DNA of 54,401 nt from Metabacillus rhizolycopersici (GTDB lineage: Bacteria > Bacillota > Bacilli > Bacillales > Bacillaceae). The position numbers were made by a program, and so were the translations under genes. Below are positions 17,340-25,455 of the stretch, piece by piece. Location of the stretch: contig NZ_JAIQUM010000036.1 of assembly GCF_020075705.1 (NCBI RefSeq), positions 1 through 54,401 on the forward strand, given 5' to 3'. The notes below the pieces were generated by a model that searched no databases, was not told the origin of the DNA, and was given only the letters and a program-made list of their open reading frames with translations. The stretch's first letter is position 1. Each line of letters begins with the position of its first letter.

Positions 17340-18311
17340 ATGGAAAATCGAACAATGTATTACGGTAAAGGTGATGTATTTGTTTATCGTACAAATGTTA
17401 AACCGCTAACTGGTTTAAGAAAAATACCTGAGTCAAATGTAACAGAAATAAATAACATCATATTCGGTTGGAACATAAAGGTTGAGGTATCTGGTCAACA
17501 ATTATTCTCCTCATTTTCAGAGGGTAACAATGAGTTAGTTGTTGCGACTGACTCAATGAAAAACTTTATTCACAAACATCTAGCTTATTTCAACGGTAGA
17601 ACAATCGAAGGTTTTTTAGCTTTTGTTGCAGATCGATTTCTGGAAACATATCCTCAGATGGACACGATTAAGTTAATTGGTGAAGAAATACCTTTTCTAG
17701 CAACAAAGGCACTAAAAAATGGGAGTCCACTAGAAAGTAACATTGTTTTCAATCATTCGAGAAATGAGCAATCAGTTGCGACATTATTTGCAAAGAAAAA
17801 TGAAAACGATAGCTTAGAAATCTTAAACCATAGCAGTGGAATTCAAGATTTACAGTTAATAAAAATTAATGGGAATTCATTTGCTGGTTTTATCCGTGAT
17901 GAATATACAACACTCCAAGAGGACTATAATCGACCACTTTTCATATATCTTACTATTAGCTGGAATTATGAAAATTTCAAAGATTCAACAGGCGAAACAC
18001 CAGCTCTTTATGTATGTAGTGAACAAGTCAAGGATATTGTGACAACTGTTTTTCATAAACTCGATACGCTGTCTATTCAGCACCTCATTTATCAAATAGG
18101 TTTAAATATTTTAGTGCGATTTCCCCAGCTTACTGAGGTTACATTTCAATCGCAAAATCGCACATGGGAAACTGTAGTTGACACAATTCCTGATTCTGAT
18201 GGGAAGGTTTACACAGAACCTAGACCGCCATATGGATTTCAAGGCTTTAGGCTTACTAGAGATGACCTTAATCAGGAAAATAGCGTAGATGAGGAGATTA
18301 CGCAACTATGA
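17340..18311 (+). CDS. pucL: Urate oxidase (C-terminal PucL activity as a separate protein)
   Basis: A 323-residue cofactor-free uricase oxidising urate to 5-hydroxyisourate. ATG 17340 follows AAAGGAG by 8 nt and is preferred to TTG 17313, which lies inside uraD. Tandem T-fold landmarks: YYGKGDVFVYRT (N-terminal strand with the conserved lysine), VVATDSMKNFIHKH (Thr-Asp of the catalytic site), FLETYPQMDTIKL, FIYLTISWNYENF and LNILVRFPQLTEVTFQSQNR. The length matches the uricase part of B. subtilis PucL. Its last four bases overlap pucM. The gene symbol is used by analogy, since PucL proper is the fusion. Confidence 0.9.
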   Translation: MENRTMYYGKGDVFVYRTNVKPLTGLRKIPESNVTEINNIIFGWNIKVEVSGQQLFSSFSEGNNELVVATDSMKNFIHKHLAYFNGRTIEGFLAFVADRFLETYPQMDTIKLIGEEIPFLATKALKNGSPLESNIVFNHSRNEQSVATLFAKKNENDSLEILNHSSGIQDLQLIKINGNSFAGFIRDEYTTLQEDYNRPLFIYLTISWNYENFKDSTGETPALYVCSEQVKDIVTTVFHKLDTLSIQHLIYQIGLNILVRFPQLTEVTFQSQNRTWETVVDTIPDSDGKVYTEPRPPYGFQGFRLTRDDLNQENSVDEEITQL

Positions 18312-18652
18312 CGATTAGCTTAAGCACTCATGTACTCGATTTAAATAGTGGAGTGCCTGCTGAAGGTGTGAAAATTGAGTTCTGGAAAATCGATGAAACG
18401 AACATGTATTTAGTAACAAAATTTATCACGAATCAGGATGGGAGAATTACACCACAAATCATTGAACAAGCAGGAGAGTATCAGTTGCTTTTCTATATCG
18501 GAGATTATTTTAAATCGAAAACCATTCATTTATCTAAACCAATGTTTTTAAACAAAGTACCAATTCAGTTTGGTATCGAAATTAGTAACCGCAATTATCA
18601 TATACCATTGCTTATCTCACCGTGGGGCTATCAAACGTATCGGGGTAGCTAA
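18308..18652 (+). CDS. pucM: 5-hydroxyisourate hydrolase (transthyretin-like)
   Basis: A 114-residue transthyretin-related protein that hydrolyses 5-hydroxyisourate to OHCU, the step between uricase and the decarboxylase. Catalytic landmarks are the histidine in LSTHVLDLNSGVPAEG, the arginine in QDGRITPQI, the histidine in NYHIPLLISPWGYQTY and the C-terminal YRGS signature that separates these enzymes from transthyretin. ATG 18308 overlaps the uricase stop (ATGA). The length is standard. Confidence 0.95.
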   Translation: MTISLSTHVLDLNSGVPAEGVKIEFWKIDETNMYLVTKFITNQDGRITPQIIEQAGEYQLLFYIGDYFKSKTIHLSKPMFLNKVPIQFGIEISNRNYHIPLLISPWGYQTYRGS

Positions 18653-18693
18653 ACTAGGTGCTTTTCTTAAATAGATAAAAAAGGGCTGATGTT

Positions 18694-20022
18694 ATGGCGG
18701 AATTTGATGTAATCCTGCGTAATGGGTATATCGTTACAGAAAAAGGAGTTTCAAAAGGTGATATTGCTATTAAAGGAGGGAAAATCGCAGCGATTTCATG
18801 TATTGATCAACTTAAAGGCACTGCAGCTGATGAAATCGATGTGACAGATCAATATATCTTACCAGGTTTGATTGATACTCATGTTCATTTCAATGAACCT
18901 GGACGCACGGATTGGGAGGGTTTTGAAACCGGAAGTAAAGCACTTGCCGCTGGTGGTGTTACGACATTTTTTGATATGCCCTTAAATAGTCATCCAGCCA
19001 CAATTAATAAGGACGCATTTGATCTGAAATTTTCAAGAGGATTAGAAAAATCATTGGTTAATTTCTATCTCTGGGGAGGATTAGTACCTAGTAATATTAA
19101 TCATTTACAAGAACTCTCAGAATGTGGCGCAATTGGTTTTAAGGCCTTTATGTCAGATAGTGGGATCGCCGATTTCAAAGCGTGTGATGATGTGCATCTA
19201 TTACAAGGAATGGAAAAAATAAGTGAACTTCAATCTCTTTTAGCAGTGCACGCTGAAAGTCAACAGATTACAGAACATTTGACAAATACACTAATTAGAA
19301 GAGGGGACACTTCAGCAAAATCTTTTAGTCAATCACGACCGATTTTATCAGAAATCGAGGCAGTCCAGCGAATTCTGACGTATGCAAAATTGACTAATTG
19401 TAAAATTCATATTGTCCATGTTACGAGTAGTGAAGTGATTTCTCAAATAACGGCTGCGAAAAAACAAGGTGTAGATGTTACAGTCGAAACTTGTCCACAT
19501 TACTTGTCACTAACAACTGCAGACTTAGCAGAAAAAGGGGTGATCGCCAAATGTGCTCCGCCATTACGTCAAGCAAAAGAGGTAGAAATGCTCTGGGATG
19601 CTTTAAGAAATGGAGAAATTGATATTATCGGCTCGGATCATTCTCCTTCTCCTCCAGAACTAAAAGAAGGGGATTTTTTCACAGCTTGGGGAGGGATTTC
19701 AGGAGCGCAGACGACATTAAACATATTGCTTGAGGAAGGGTATTGGAAACGTAACATTTCTCTAGAAACGATTGTTAGATTGACAGCTACAAATCCCGCT
19801 AAACGATTTAAGTTATTTCCACAAAAAGGGATACTTGACATAGAAAGTGATGCAGATCTTACCATAATTGACTTAAATGAGTCTTTTGTATTAAAAAAGG
19901 AAGATCTATTTTACAAACATCAACAAAGTCCATTTTTAGGGAAAAAGTTTAGAGGAAAGGTTAAATACACGCTTGTAAATGGAAAACTGGTATATTCGTC
20001 TTTAAAAGAAAAAATCAGATAA
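18694..20022 (+). CDS. pucH: Allantoinase
   Basis: A 442-residue cyclic amidohydrolase that opens allantoin to allantoate (B. subtilis PucH about 446). Metal ligands and lid motifs: PGLIDTHVHFNEPGRTDWEG (HxH), the carbamylated lysine in IGFKAFMSDSG, LLAVHAESQQITEH, KIHIVHVTSSEVI, and DIIGSDHSPSPPELK with the catalytic aspartate. It starts at ATG 18694 after AAAAAAGGGCTGATGTT, a modest ribosome site. It lies 41 nt after pucM, within the same strand-consistent unit. Dihydropyrimidinase or hydantoinase activity is the alternative, but the DHSP motif and the context favour allantoinase. Confidence 0.93.
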   Translation: MAEFDVILRNGYIVTEKGVSKGDIAIKGGKIAAISCIDQLKGTAADEIDVTDQYILPGLIDTHVHFNEPGRTDWEGFETGSKALAAGGVTTFFDMPLNSHPATINKDAFDLKFSRGLEKSLVNFYLWGGLVPSNINHLQELSECGAIGFKAFMSDSGIADFKACDDVHLLQGMEKISELQSLLAVHAESQQITEHLTNTLIRRGDTSAKSFSQSRPILSEIEAVQRILTYAKLTNCKIHIVHVTSSEVISQITAAKKQGVDVTVETCPHYLSLTTADLAEKGVIAKCAPPLRQAKEVEMLWDALRNGEIDIIGSDHSPSPPELKEGDFFTAWGGISGAQTTLNILLEEGYWKRNISLETIVRLTATNPAKRFKLFPQKGILDIESDADLTIIDLNESFVLKKEDLFYKHQQSPFLGKKFRGKVKYTLVNGKLVYSSLKEKIR

Positions 20023-20106
20023 AGTGAAACATCTATCAGTTGGGGCTACTGTCAGTTAATCTACGTTAAATGACTATTTTTCAGTTGGAAGGTGAAAGAG
20101 ATTTCA

Positions 20107-21339
20107 ATGATTAATGCCCATAGAATTCTAGAGCGGATTGAACTACTTGCTACATGTTCAAAACTATCTAAAGGTGTAACGAGACTTTCTTTTACGAAGG
20201 AAAGCATGGATGCTGAAAATCTTGTCATTGATTGGATGCAACAAGCAGGATTGTCAGTTAGAAAAGATGAAATGAATAATATTATTGGACGTTATGAAGG
20301 ACGTGATCCTGATGCGCCAGTATTAATGATTGGTTCACATTTAGATTCTGTCATTGATGCTGGTAAGTTTGATGGCATACTTGGGGTGATAGCTGCAATA
20401 GAGGTTGTTCAAGCGTTGATTAATTCAAAGGTTGTTTCGGAATTTCCAATCGAAGTTATTAGTTTTTGTGATGAAGAAGGAACGAGATTTCACACAACCT
20501 TTCTTGGCAGTAAGGCGATAGCAGGCACCCTTAAAGAAGAGGATCTACAAATGCAAGATGATGCAGGAATTTCAATTGCTTCGGCTCTAAATGACGTAGG
20601 CATAGATCCCACTAATTTTCGAGCTGCAACACGAAGCAAAAAAGATTTGCTTGGTTATCTTGAACTTCATATTGAACAAGGACCTGTTTTACAAGAAAAA
20701 CAGCTTCCGTGTGGAATTGTTTCAGGCTTCGCAAGTGCTTCACGTCATATCTTACATGTTGAAGGAAGGGCGGAACATGCAGGAACTGTTCCGCTTACAA
20801 GTCGTAAAGATGCCTTGGTAGGAGCAGCAGAAGCAATTTTATTCATTGAAAAAAATGCAAAACGAAATAATGGCTTAATGGCTACTGTTGGAAAGCTTGT
20901 TGTCGAACCTGGTGCTAGTAATGTAATCCCTGGTTTTGTAAGTTTTACGCTTGATGTACGAGATATAATTGAGAGTCGTAAACTTCGATTTTTACAAGAA
21001 GTGTTCGAGAAAATACAAGAAATTTGTCATGATAGAAAATTGGTTTTTCAATATGAAAGAATACTAGAAATACCTTCTGTTATGTGTTCGAAAAGATATG
21101 TAGCCCTTCTAGAAGAGGTGTTTAAAGAAAACGATATTCCAGCTCTTGAAATGATAAGTGGTGCAGGTCATGATGCTATTGCCATGTCTGATATTACGGA
21201 GGTAGGAATGATCTTTGTCAGGTGCAAAGATGGAATTAGTCATCATCCTGATGAACATGTATCGCTTGAGGATATAGAAATGGGTACACGGCTATTACTT
21301 GAGTCGGTGTTGAAAATAGTCATGAATGAAGGAGTTTGA
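20107..21339 (+). CDS. pucF: Allantoate amidohydrolase
   Basis: A 410-residue M20-family hydrolase that converts allantoate through ureidoglycine to ureidoglycolate with release of ammonia. The start at ATG 20107 is preferred over GTG 20092, which is overlapped by the GGAAGG ribosome site. Motifs: MIGSHLDSVIDAGKFDGILG (metal His and Asp), FCDEEGTRFHTTFLGSKA, LELHIEQGPVLQEKQLPCG, AEHAGTVPLTSRKDAL and SGAGHDAIAMSDI. It belongs to the Zn-dependent hydantoinase/carbamoylase family; an N-carbamoyl-amino-acid hydrolase is a biochemical alternative. B. subtilis PucF is about 412 residues. The stop lies just before the ATG of the next M20 gene. Confidence 0.9.
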   Translation: MINAHRILERIELLATCSKLSKGVTRLSFTKESMDAENLVIDWMQQAGLSVRKDEMNNIIGRYEGRDPDAPVLMIGSHLDSVIDAGKFDGILGVIAAIEVVQALINSKVVSEFPIEVISFCDEEGTRFHTTFLGSKAIAGTLKEEDLQMQDDAGISIASALNDVGIDPTNFRAATRSKKDLLGYLELHIEQGPVLQEKQLPCGIVSGFASASRHILHVEGRAEHAGTVPLTSRKDALVGAAEAILFIEKNAKRNNGLMATVGKLVVEPGASNVIPGFVSFTLDVRDIIESRKLRFLQEVFEKIQEICHDRKLVFQYERILEIPSVMCSKRYVALLEEVFKENDIPALEMISGAGHDAIAMSDITEVGMIFVRCKDGISHHPDEHVSLEDIEMGTRLLLESVLKIVMNEGV

Positions 21340-21344
21340 TAACA

Positions 21345-22598
21345 ATGAATCATTCCATTGTTGAAAAAGAAAAGCAGCTTATTCTAAATGAAATAGAGGA
21401 GCAAAAATGGGACCTTATCATGTTTTTACAACAATTAGTATCAGTACCTTCGGATAACCCTCCAGGTAACTGTAAAGCGATTGCTGAATTTACGAAGAAT
21501 AAGCTCGAACAATTGGGCTTTCGTGATTCAAAGCTATACGAAGTTCCTGGGGCAGACGCTAACAGGATTGGAATGGAGTATGCAGCAAATGTTGTTGCTT
21601 ATGAGGAATTTAATTCTTTAGATGGTCCAGAAATCACTTTAAATTCACACGGTGATGTTGTCCCACCTGGTAGTGGTTGGACAGTAGATCCATATGGGGG
21701 TGAAGTGAAAGATAATAGTTTATTTGGTAGAGGGGCTGCTGTCTCAAAATCAGATATTGCAAGCTTTACATATGCAGTCTTAGCATTGCGTAAAGTTTCA
21801 GACAAATTAAGGGGGAAGCTCTCACTTGCGTTTACATTTGATGAGGAAACAGGAGGTGAGCTCGGACCGAAATGGCTTTTAGAACATCAATTAATTCAAC
21901 CTGACCTTGCAATATGTCCGGGATTCTCACATTCGATCATCAATGCCCATAATGGATGTTTACATTTGGAAGTTAAAATAAAAGGAAAACTCGCGCATGC
22001 AGCTGAACCATTTCATGGTATTGATGCATTAGAAGCAATGACTGACGTCTTACAAGCTTTGTATACTTATCGAAGAGTACTAGCTCATAAGAAGTCAGCG
22101 ATCGAGGGGATCGAATCACCAACTATGGTCATTGGATTAATTTCTGGCGGAATCAATACAAATGTTGTCCCCGATAAGTGTACGATTCGAATTGATCGCA
22201 GACTAATCCCTGAAGAAGATCCTAAGCTTGTGGAGGATGAAATTCGCAACTTGATCGAACTAAATGTTCAAAGCCACAATGGAATTGAAGTAGAAATATC
22301 AAACGTATTGTTAGCGAAAAGCTTTGGACCTGTGGAAAAGAATTCATCACTTATCCAATCTTTTGTGAATAATGCCAAGCTTCTTTATAATGAGGAATTA
22401 CCTGTCCATGGATCACCGCTTTACACAGATGCAAGACATTTTTACGAAGCGGATATACCAGTTATCCTTTTTGGAGCGGGACCTAAAACATTATTAGAAG
22501 CAAATGGACATAGAGCAAATGAACATGTGAAAATTGAAGATTTAGTTAGAGCAACGAAAATTGTTGCACTTAGCTTATATGATTTGTTGAAAAAATAA
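21345..22598 (+). CDS. ArgE/DapE-type M20 metallohydrolase of the ureide operon
   Basis: A 417-residue M20 deacylase/dipeptidase, a paralogous family to PucF but of the ArgE/DapE branch. AAGGAG inside the end of pucF serves ATG 21345. Metal-site features: LNSHGDVVPPGSGWTVDPYG, FTFDEETGGELGPKW with the catalytic glutamate, the dimerisation-domain histidine in LAHAAEPFHGID, and the terminal HRANEHVKIEDL. Such genes encode acetylornithine or succinyl-diaminopimelate deacylases, but the position 5 nt after pucF suggests action on a carbamoyl or ureido compound derived from allantoate. It is not part of the B. subtilis puc regulon as I recall it. The substrate is unknown. Confidence 0.8.
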   Translation: MNHSIVEKEKQLILNEIEEQKWDLIMFLQQLVSVPSDNPPGNCKAIAEFTKNKLEQLGFRDSKLYEVPGADANRIGMEYAANVVAYEEFNSLDGPEITLNSHGDVVPPGSGWTVDPYGGEVKDNSLFGRGAAVSKSDIASFTYAVLALRKVSDKLRGKLSLAFTFDEETGGELGPKWLLEHQLIQPDLAICPGFSHSIINAHNGCLHLEVKIKGKLAHAAEPFHGIDALEAMTDVLQALYTYRRVLAHKKSAIEGIESPTMVIGLISGGINTNVVPDKCTIRIDRRLIPEEDPKLVEDEIRNLIELNVQSHNGIEVEISNVLLAKSFGPVEKNSSLIQSFVNNAKLLYNEELPVHGSPLYTDARHFYEADIPVILFGAGPKTLLEANGHRANEHVKIEDLVRATKIVALSLYDLLKK

Positions 22599-22643
22599 TG
22601 GATTAGTATTGATAGCTCTGTCGCAATCATTATTTTTATATGA

Positions 22644-22823
22644 AGGAAAGGGGACGGAACCTGCTTAACTAATTCATCTTTTCTAAAACAGTTGATAAAA
22701 AGACTAGTTCAGGACAGTAAAATGGTGTTGAGCGAACTTATTCCACCCCTAATTGAAGCTGTGCTTGTAGACACACCTAAAATTGTTCCTTCATTTTGGA
22801 TAGAACGCGGTTATACGCTATAG
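22644..22823 (+). pseudogene. Short open frame, probable gene remnant
   Basis: A 59-codon stop-to-stop frame with protein-like content: FLKQLIKRLVQDSKMVLSEL and later TPKIVPSFWIERGYTL. ATG at 22722 would give only about 33 residues and has no clear ribosome site; an upstream TTG is possible. Its stop overlaps the ribosome site of the next small ORF. No family is recognised. It could be the tail of a decayed gene. Confidence 0.3.
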
Positions 22824-22832
22824 GAGTTTTAT

Positions 22833-22970
22833 ATGAAAGTGACAAACCGTTTATTTGAATTTTTACCAGTTCACTTCTATAGTGAAAAAACAGTAGAATA
22901 CACGTTAATCACATGCTATTTTGCAAGATATTCACCTCTAAATTCAAAGAACAATTCACATCAAAAATGA
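22833..22970 (+). CDS. Hypothetical 45-residue protein
   Basis: ATG 22833 follows TAGGAG by 6 nt, a good start. The product begins MKVTNRLFEFLPVHFYSEKT and ends NSKNNSHQK; it has no membrane segment, cysteine motif or recognised family. The stop codon (22968-22970) lies inside the left arm of a strong terminator, a compact arrangement typical of real short genes. It is untested, and a relic of a larger gene is also possible. Confidence 0.4.
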   Translation: MKVTNRLFEFLPVHFYSEKTVEYTLITCYFARYSPLNSKNNSHQK

Positions 22971-23000
22971 GCTTGGAGATCTATCTCCAAGCTCATTTTT
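22963..23000. terminator. Strong bidirectional intrinsic terminator
   Basis: AAAAATGAGCTTGGAGAT (22963-22980) pairs perfectly with ATCTCCAAGCTCATTTTT (22983-23000). A and T tracts on both sides make it effective in both directions. It closes the ureide-operon side and insulates the broken MFS gene on the other strand. Confidence 0.9.
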
Positions 23001-23078
23001 GAACGATTCCATCCTTTTGAACAAGCAATTTTAAGTTTTTTACTATAAGGTGAGAAAAAAGAAGGTCTAGTTACTTTA

Positions 23079-24096
23079 CTATTCGATCGAACCTTTGGAT
23101 GAGATTAAAAAATAAACAAAGAATACAATGCAAATAAATGAGACGAACCCATATCCACCGAAAATATCAAATTTTGATGAAAAATAACCAAATCCTAAAC
23201 CTGTAATGGTTAGGACTTCATTTAGCCCTAATGAATGAAACGAATCAATTGTTGCTCTCATGGAGGAATTGATTCGATGATGCAAATATCCGGTTGTTAT
23301 AGGTTCGATTATCCCTGAAAACAAACAAATTAGAAAGATTGTTGCTAATCCCGTATAGTCCTTAATCAATGATACATATTAGAACCCAATTGCAAAAATA
23401 GCTGTCACGCCCAAGAGCATCGTTCTGTTTCGGAATCGGTTTTTCATTACATGTGTAAGTAAATTTCCAGGAAGTCTCGTGATCATAATGACTGCTGAAA
23501 ATAGTCCAAAATATAAAATAGGGATCTCCAGTCTATTTAAATATAGCTGCCAGAACTCATCGATGAAGTTTAATGCTGCACCAGTAACCATTTCAGAAAG
23601 CATCACAAGACAAATATCTGGTTGTTTTCTGAAAAAGTGCAAAGAAGCTTTTATATATTCTTTGATCTTGATTGACTTATCGAATTTGTTTTTATCAGAT
23701 GGCTTAACTAACATTAAAGATACACAGAAAGACACAAGTATACTAACAATAGAAATCCAATAATTCAACTCAAATCCATATTGACTTGCCAAAAGACTCC
23801 CACACAATGCTGCTATGATCGTTGCCGTGAAATCCCATACATTCAAGTAACCGAGATACTTTTCAAAAGTCTGCTCCTGACCATTTTGCAATAATGAATC
23901 ATAAAGCAGTGCATTTTCGTCCCCATTTATCGGCAATGATACCTGTAGGAACTTCAAGTAAAGCAATGGTTATCGCAAAAAGTATTTCTGTATAAACGAC
24001 CATCTGAATGGTCATGCCTTTTTGTTCCCAGAACAATCTCTCAATGACATAGGCAGGTGTTAGGTTGTAAAAAATCGTATCGCATATATCTTCCAT
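23079..24096 (-). pseudogene. MFS transporter pseudogene (deletion/frameshift plus in-frame stop)
   Basis: Three minus-strand pieces form one decayed major facilitator transporter. Piece 1 starts at ATG 24096 (after AGAGGAATTAAC) and contains a first membrane helix and the MFS motif A remnant VPTGIIADKWGRK. It runs out of frame near 23900-23966, where the next piece continues with ALLYDSLLQNGQEQTFEKYL. TM2 and TM3, which should separate these motifs, are missing, so a deletion probably accompanies the frameshift. Piece 2 ends at an in-frame TAA at 23376-23378 (AIFAIGF, then stop), after which the same frame continues YVSLIKDYTGLATIFLICLF to 23079. The substrate is unknown. Sequencing error could explain the stop but not the missing helices. 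Confidence 0.8.
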
Positions 24097-24111
24097 GTTA
24101 ATTCCTCTCAT

Positions 24112-24448
24112 TTTTAATGGCCACTTAGCAAATCAAAATATGGAGGTGCTCGTGTACGATTTAATTCTAAACCTTAGCAGGGAGGTTTTGCGTATGGTGA
24201 TATAGAAACAGCTCCTTTGTTTTTATTTATTATTCACCTACTTTTCTTGTTACATCAATTGTAAGTGGAAGGAAATAACTGGTCAATGAGAAGGTTTTTG
24301 GGCGAATTTGGAGAGTTACTTGTAAGAGGACCCTATCCATTTTATAATTTAATTAATGGATTTTTTCATGTACTCTTTACTTATTAAGCAAATCTCTGTA
24401 ATCTATTGAGAGAATAATATGATTTTTTGCAAATGATAGTTTTGAGAA
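24112..24448. other. Intergenic region with a weak hairpin
   Basis: About 340 bases with no gene I can support. ATCCATT (24335-24341) pairs with AATGGAT (24355-24361) and is followed by TTTTTC, an AT-only possible terminator on the plus strand. Short reading frames near 24140-24210 have AGGAGG-like sites but stop quickly. Confidence 0.4.
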
Positions 24449-24463
24449 TTGGGGGAAATAAAA

Positions 24464-25255
24464 ATGATTAAAGCAATTTTCTTTGATTTAGATGATACAT
24501 TATTATGGGATCAAAAAAGCGTAAAAGAAGCATTTATTGCAACTTGCCAGCTAGCGCAGGAACAATATGGGATCGATCCAGATAAATTAGAAGAGGCGGT
24601 ACGTGAAGAAGCTCGAGAACTTTATTCCTCTTATGAAACATATGAATTCACACAAATGATTGGGATCAATCCTTTTGAAGGACTTTGGGGAAATTTCTTG
24701 GATGATGAAGAAAATTTTAAAAAGATGAAAGAAATCGTGCCTACCTATCGTAAGGAAGCGTGGACAAGAGGATTAAAAACGTGTGGAATTGATAACCCAG
24801 AGTTTGGGGCCAGATTAGCAGAAGAGTTTCCCGCACAAAGACGAAAAAGCCCATTTGTCTATGAAGAATCATTTAGCGTATTGGACAAGTTAAACGATAC
24901 ATATCGGTTATTGTTATTAACAAATGGTTCGCCAGATCTACAAAATACAAAATTAGATATAACGCCAGAGCTTGTTCCATATTTTGAACAAATTATTATT
25001 TCAGGCGCATTCGGTAGAGGTAAGCCGGATGCTTCAATTTTTGAACATGCACTTGAAAAAATGAATTTATCAAAAGATGAAGCTATTATGGTGGGTGATA
25101 ATTTAATGACAGATATCCTTGGAGCTTCTAGGGTTGGAATGAAATCGGTTTGGATTAATCGTCATGATAAAGAACGAAATGAAGTCATACCTGATTATGA
25201 AATTACTCATCTTGAAGAACTTTATTCGATTTTAGATGAGCTTAACAAGCAGTAG
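24464..25255 (+). CDS. HAD-family hydrolase (YsaA/YjjG-like)
   Basis: A 263-residue HAD phosphatase. TGGGGGAA precedes ATG 24464, which is better than TTG 24449. Motif I is [12 protein letters not shown], motif [14 protein letters not shown], motif III the lysine in [17 protein letters not shown], and motif [20 protein letters not shown]. The helical cap inserted after motif I (about residues 18-110) is the C1 type of the subfamily containing nucleotidase YjjG and B. subtilis YsaA. The natural substrate is unknown; a housekeeping nucleotide or sugar phosphatase is typical of relatives. A terminator follows 25 nt after the stop. Confidence 0.88.
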   Translation: MIKAIFFDLDDTLLWDQKSVKEAFIATCQLAQEQYGIDPDKLEEAVREEARELYSSYETYEFTQMIGINPFEGLWGNFLDDEENFKKMKEIVPTYRKEAWTRGLKTCGIDNPEFGARLAEEFPAQRRKSPFVYEESFSVLDKLNDTYRLLLLTNGSPDLQNTKLDITPELVPYFEQIIISGAFGRGKPDASIFEHALEKMNLSKDEAIMVGDNLMTDILGASRVGMKSVWINRHDKERNEVIPDYEITHLEELYSILDELNKQ

Positions 25256-25280
25256 GTAGCGATTCTAAATAATCTTTTTC

Positions 25281-25320
25281 ATAGCCTGATACTAATTTAA
25301 TTTGGTATTAGGCTATTTTG
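25281..25320 (+). terminator. Intrinsic terminator after the HAD hydrolase gene
   Basis: ATAGCCTGATACTAA (25281-25295) pairs with TTGGTATTAGGCTAT (25302-25316) with two wobble pairs, followed by TTTTGATTT. Confidence 0.7.
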
Positions 25321-25455
25321 ATTTAGCAATCCGTATTTTTTCAGTGAATCCTGAAATGCGTAAAATAGATTTTTCATTATTCAAATGGTATAGTATGTGA
25401 CGGTACCAATGAAAAAACATCACAATGTTTAATCGATTAAGAGGAAGCTGACAAC

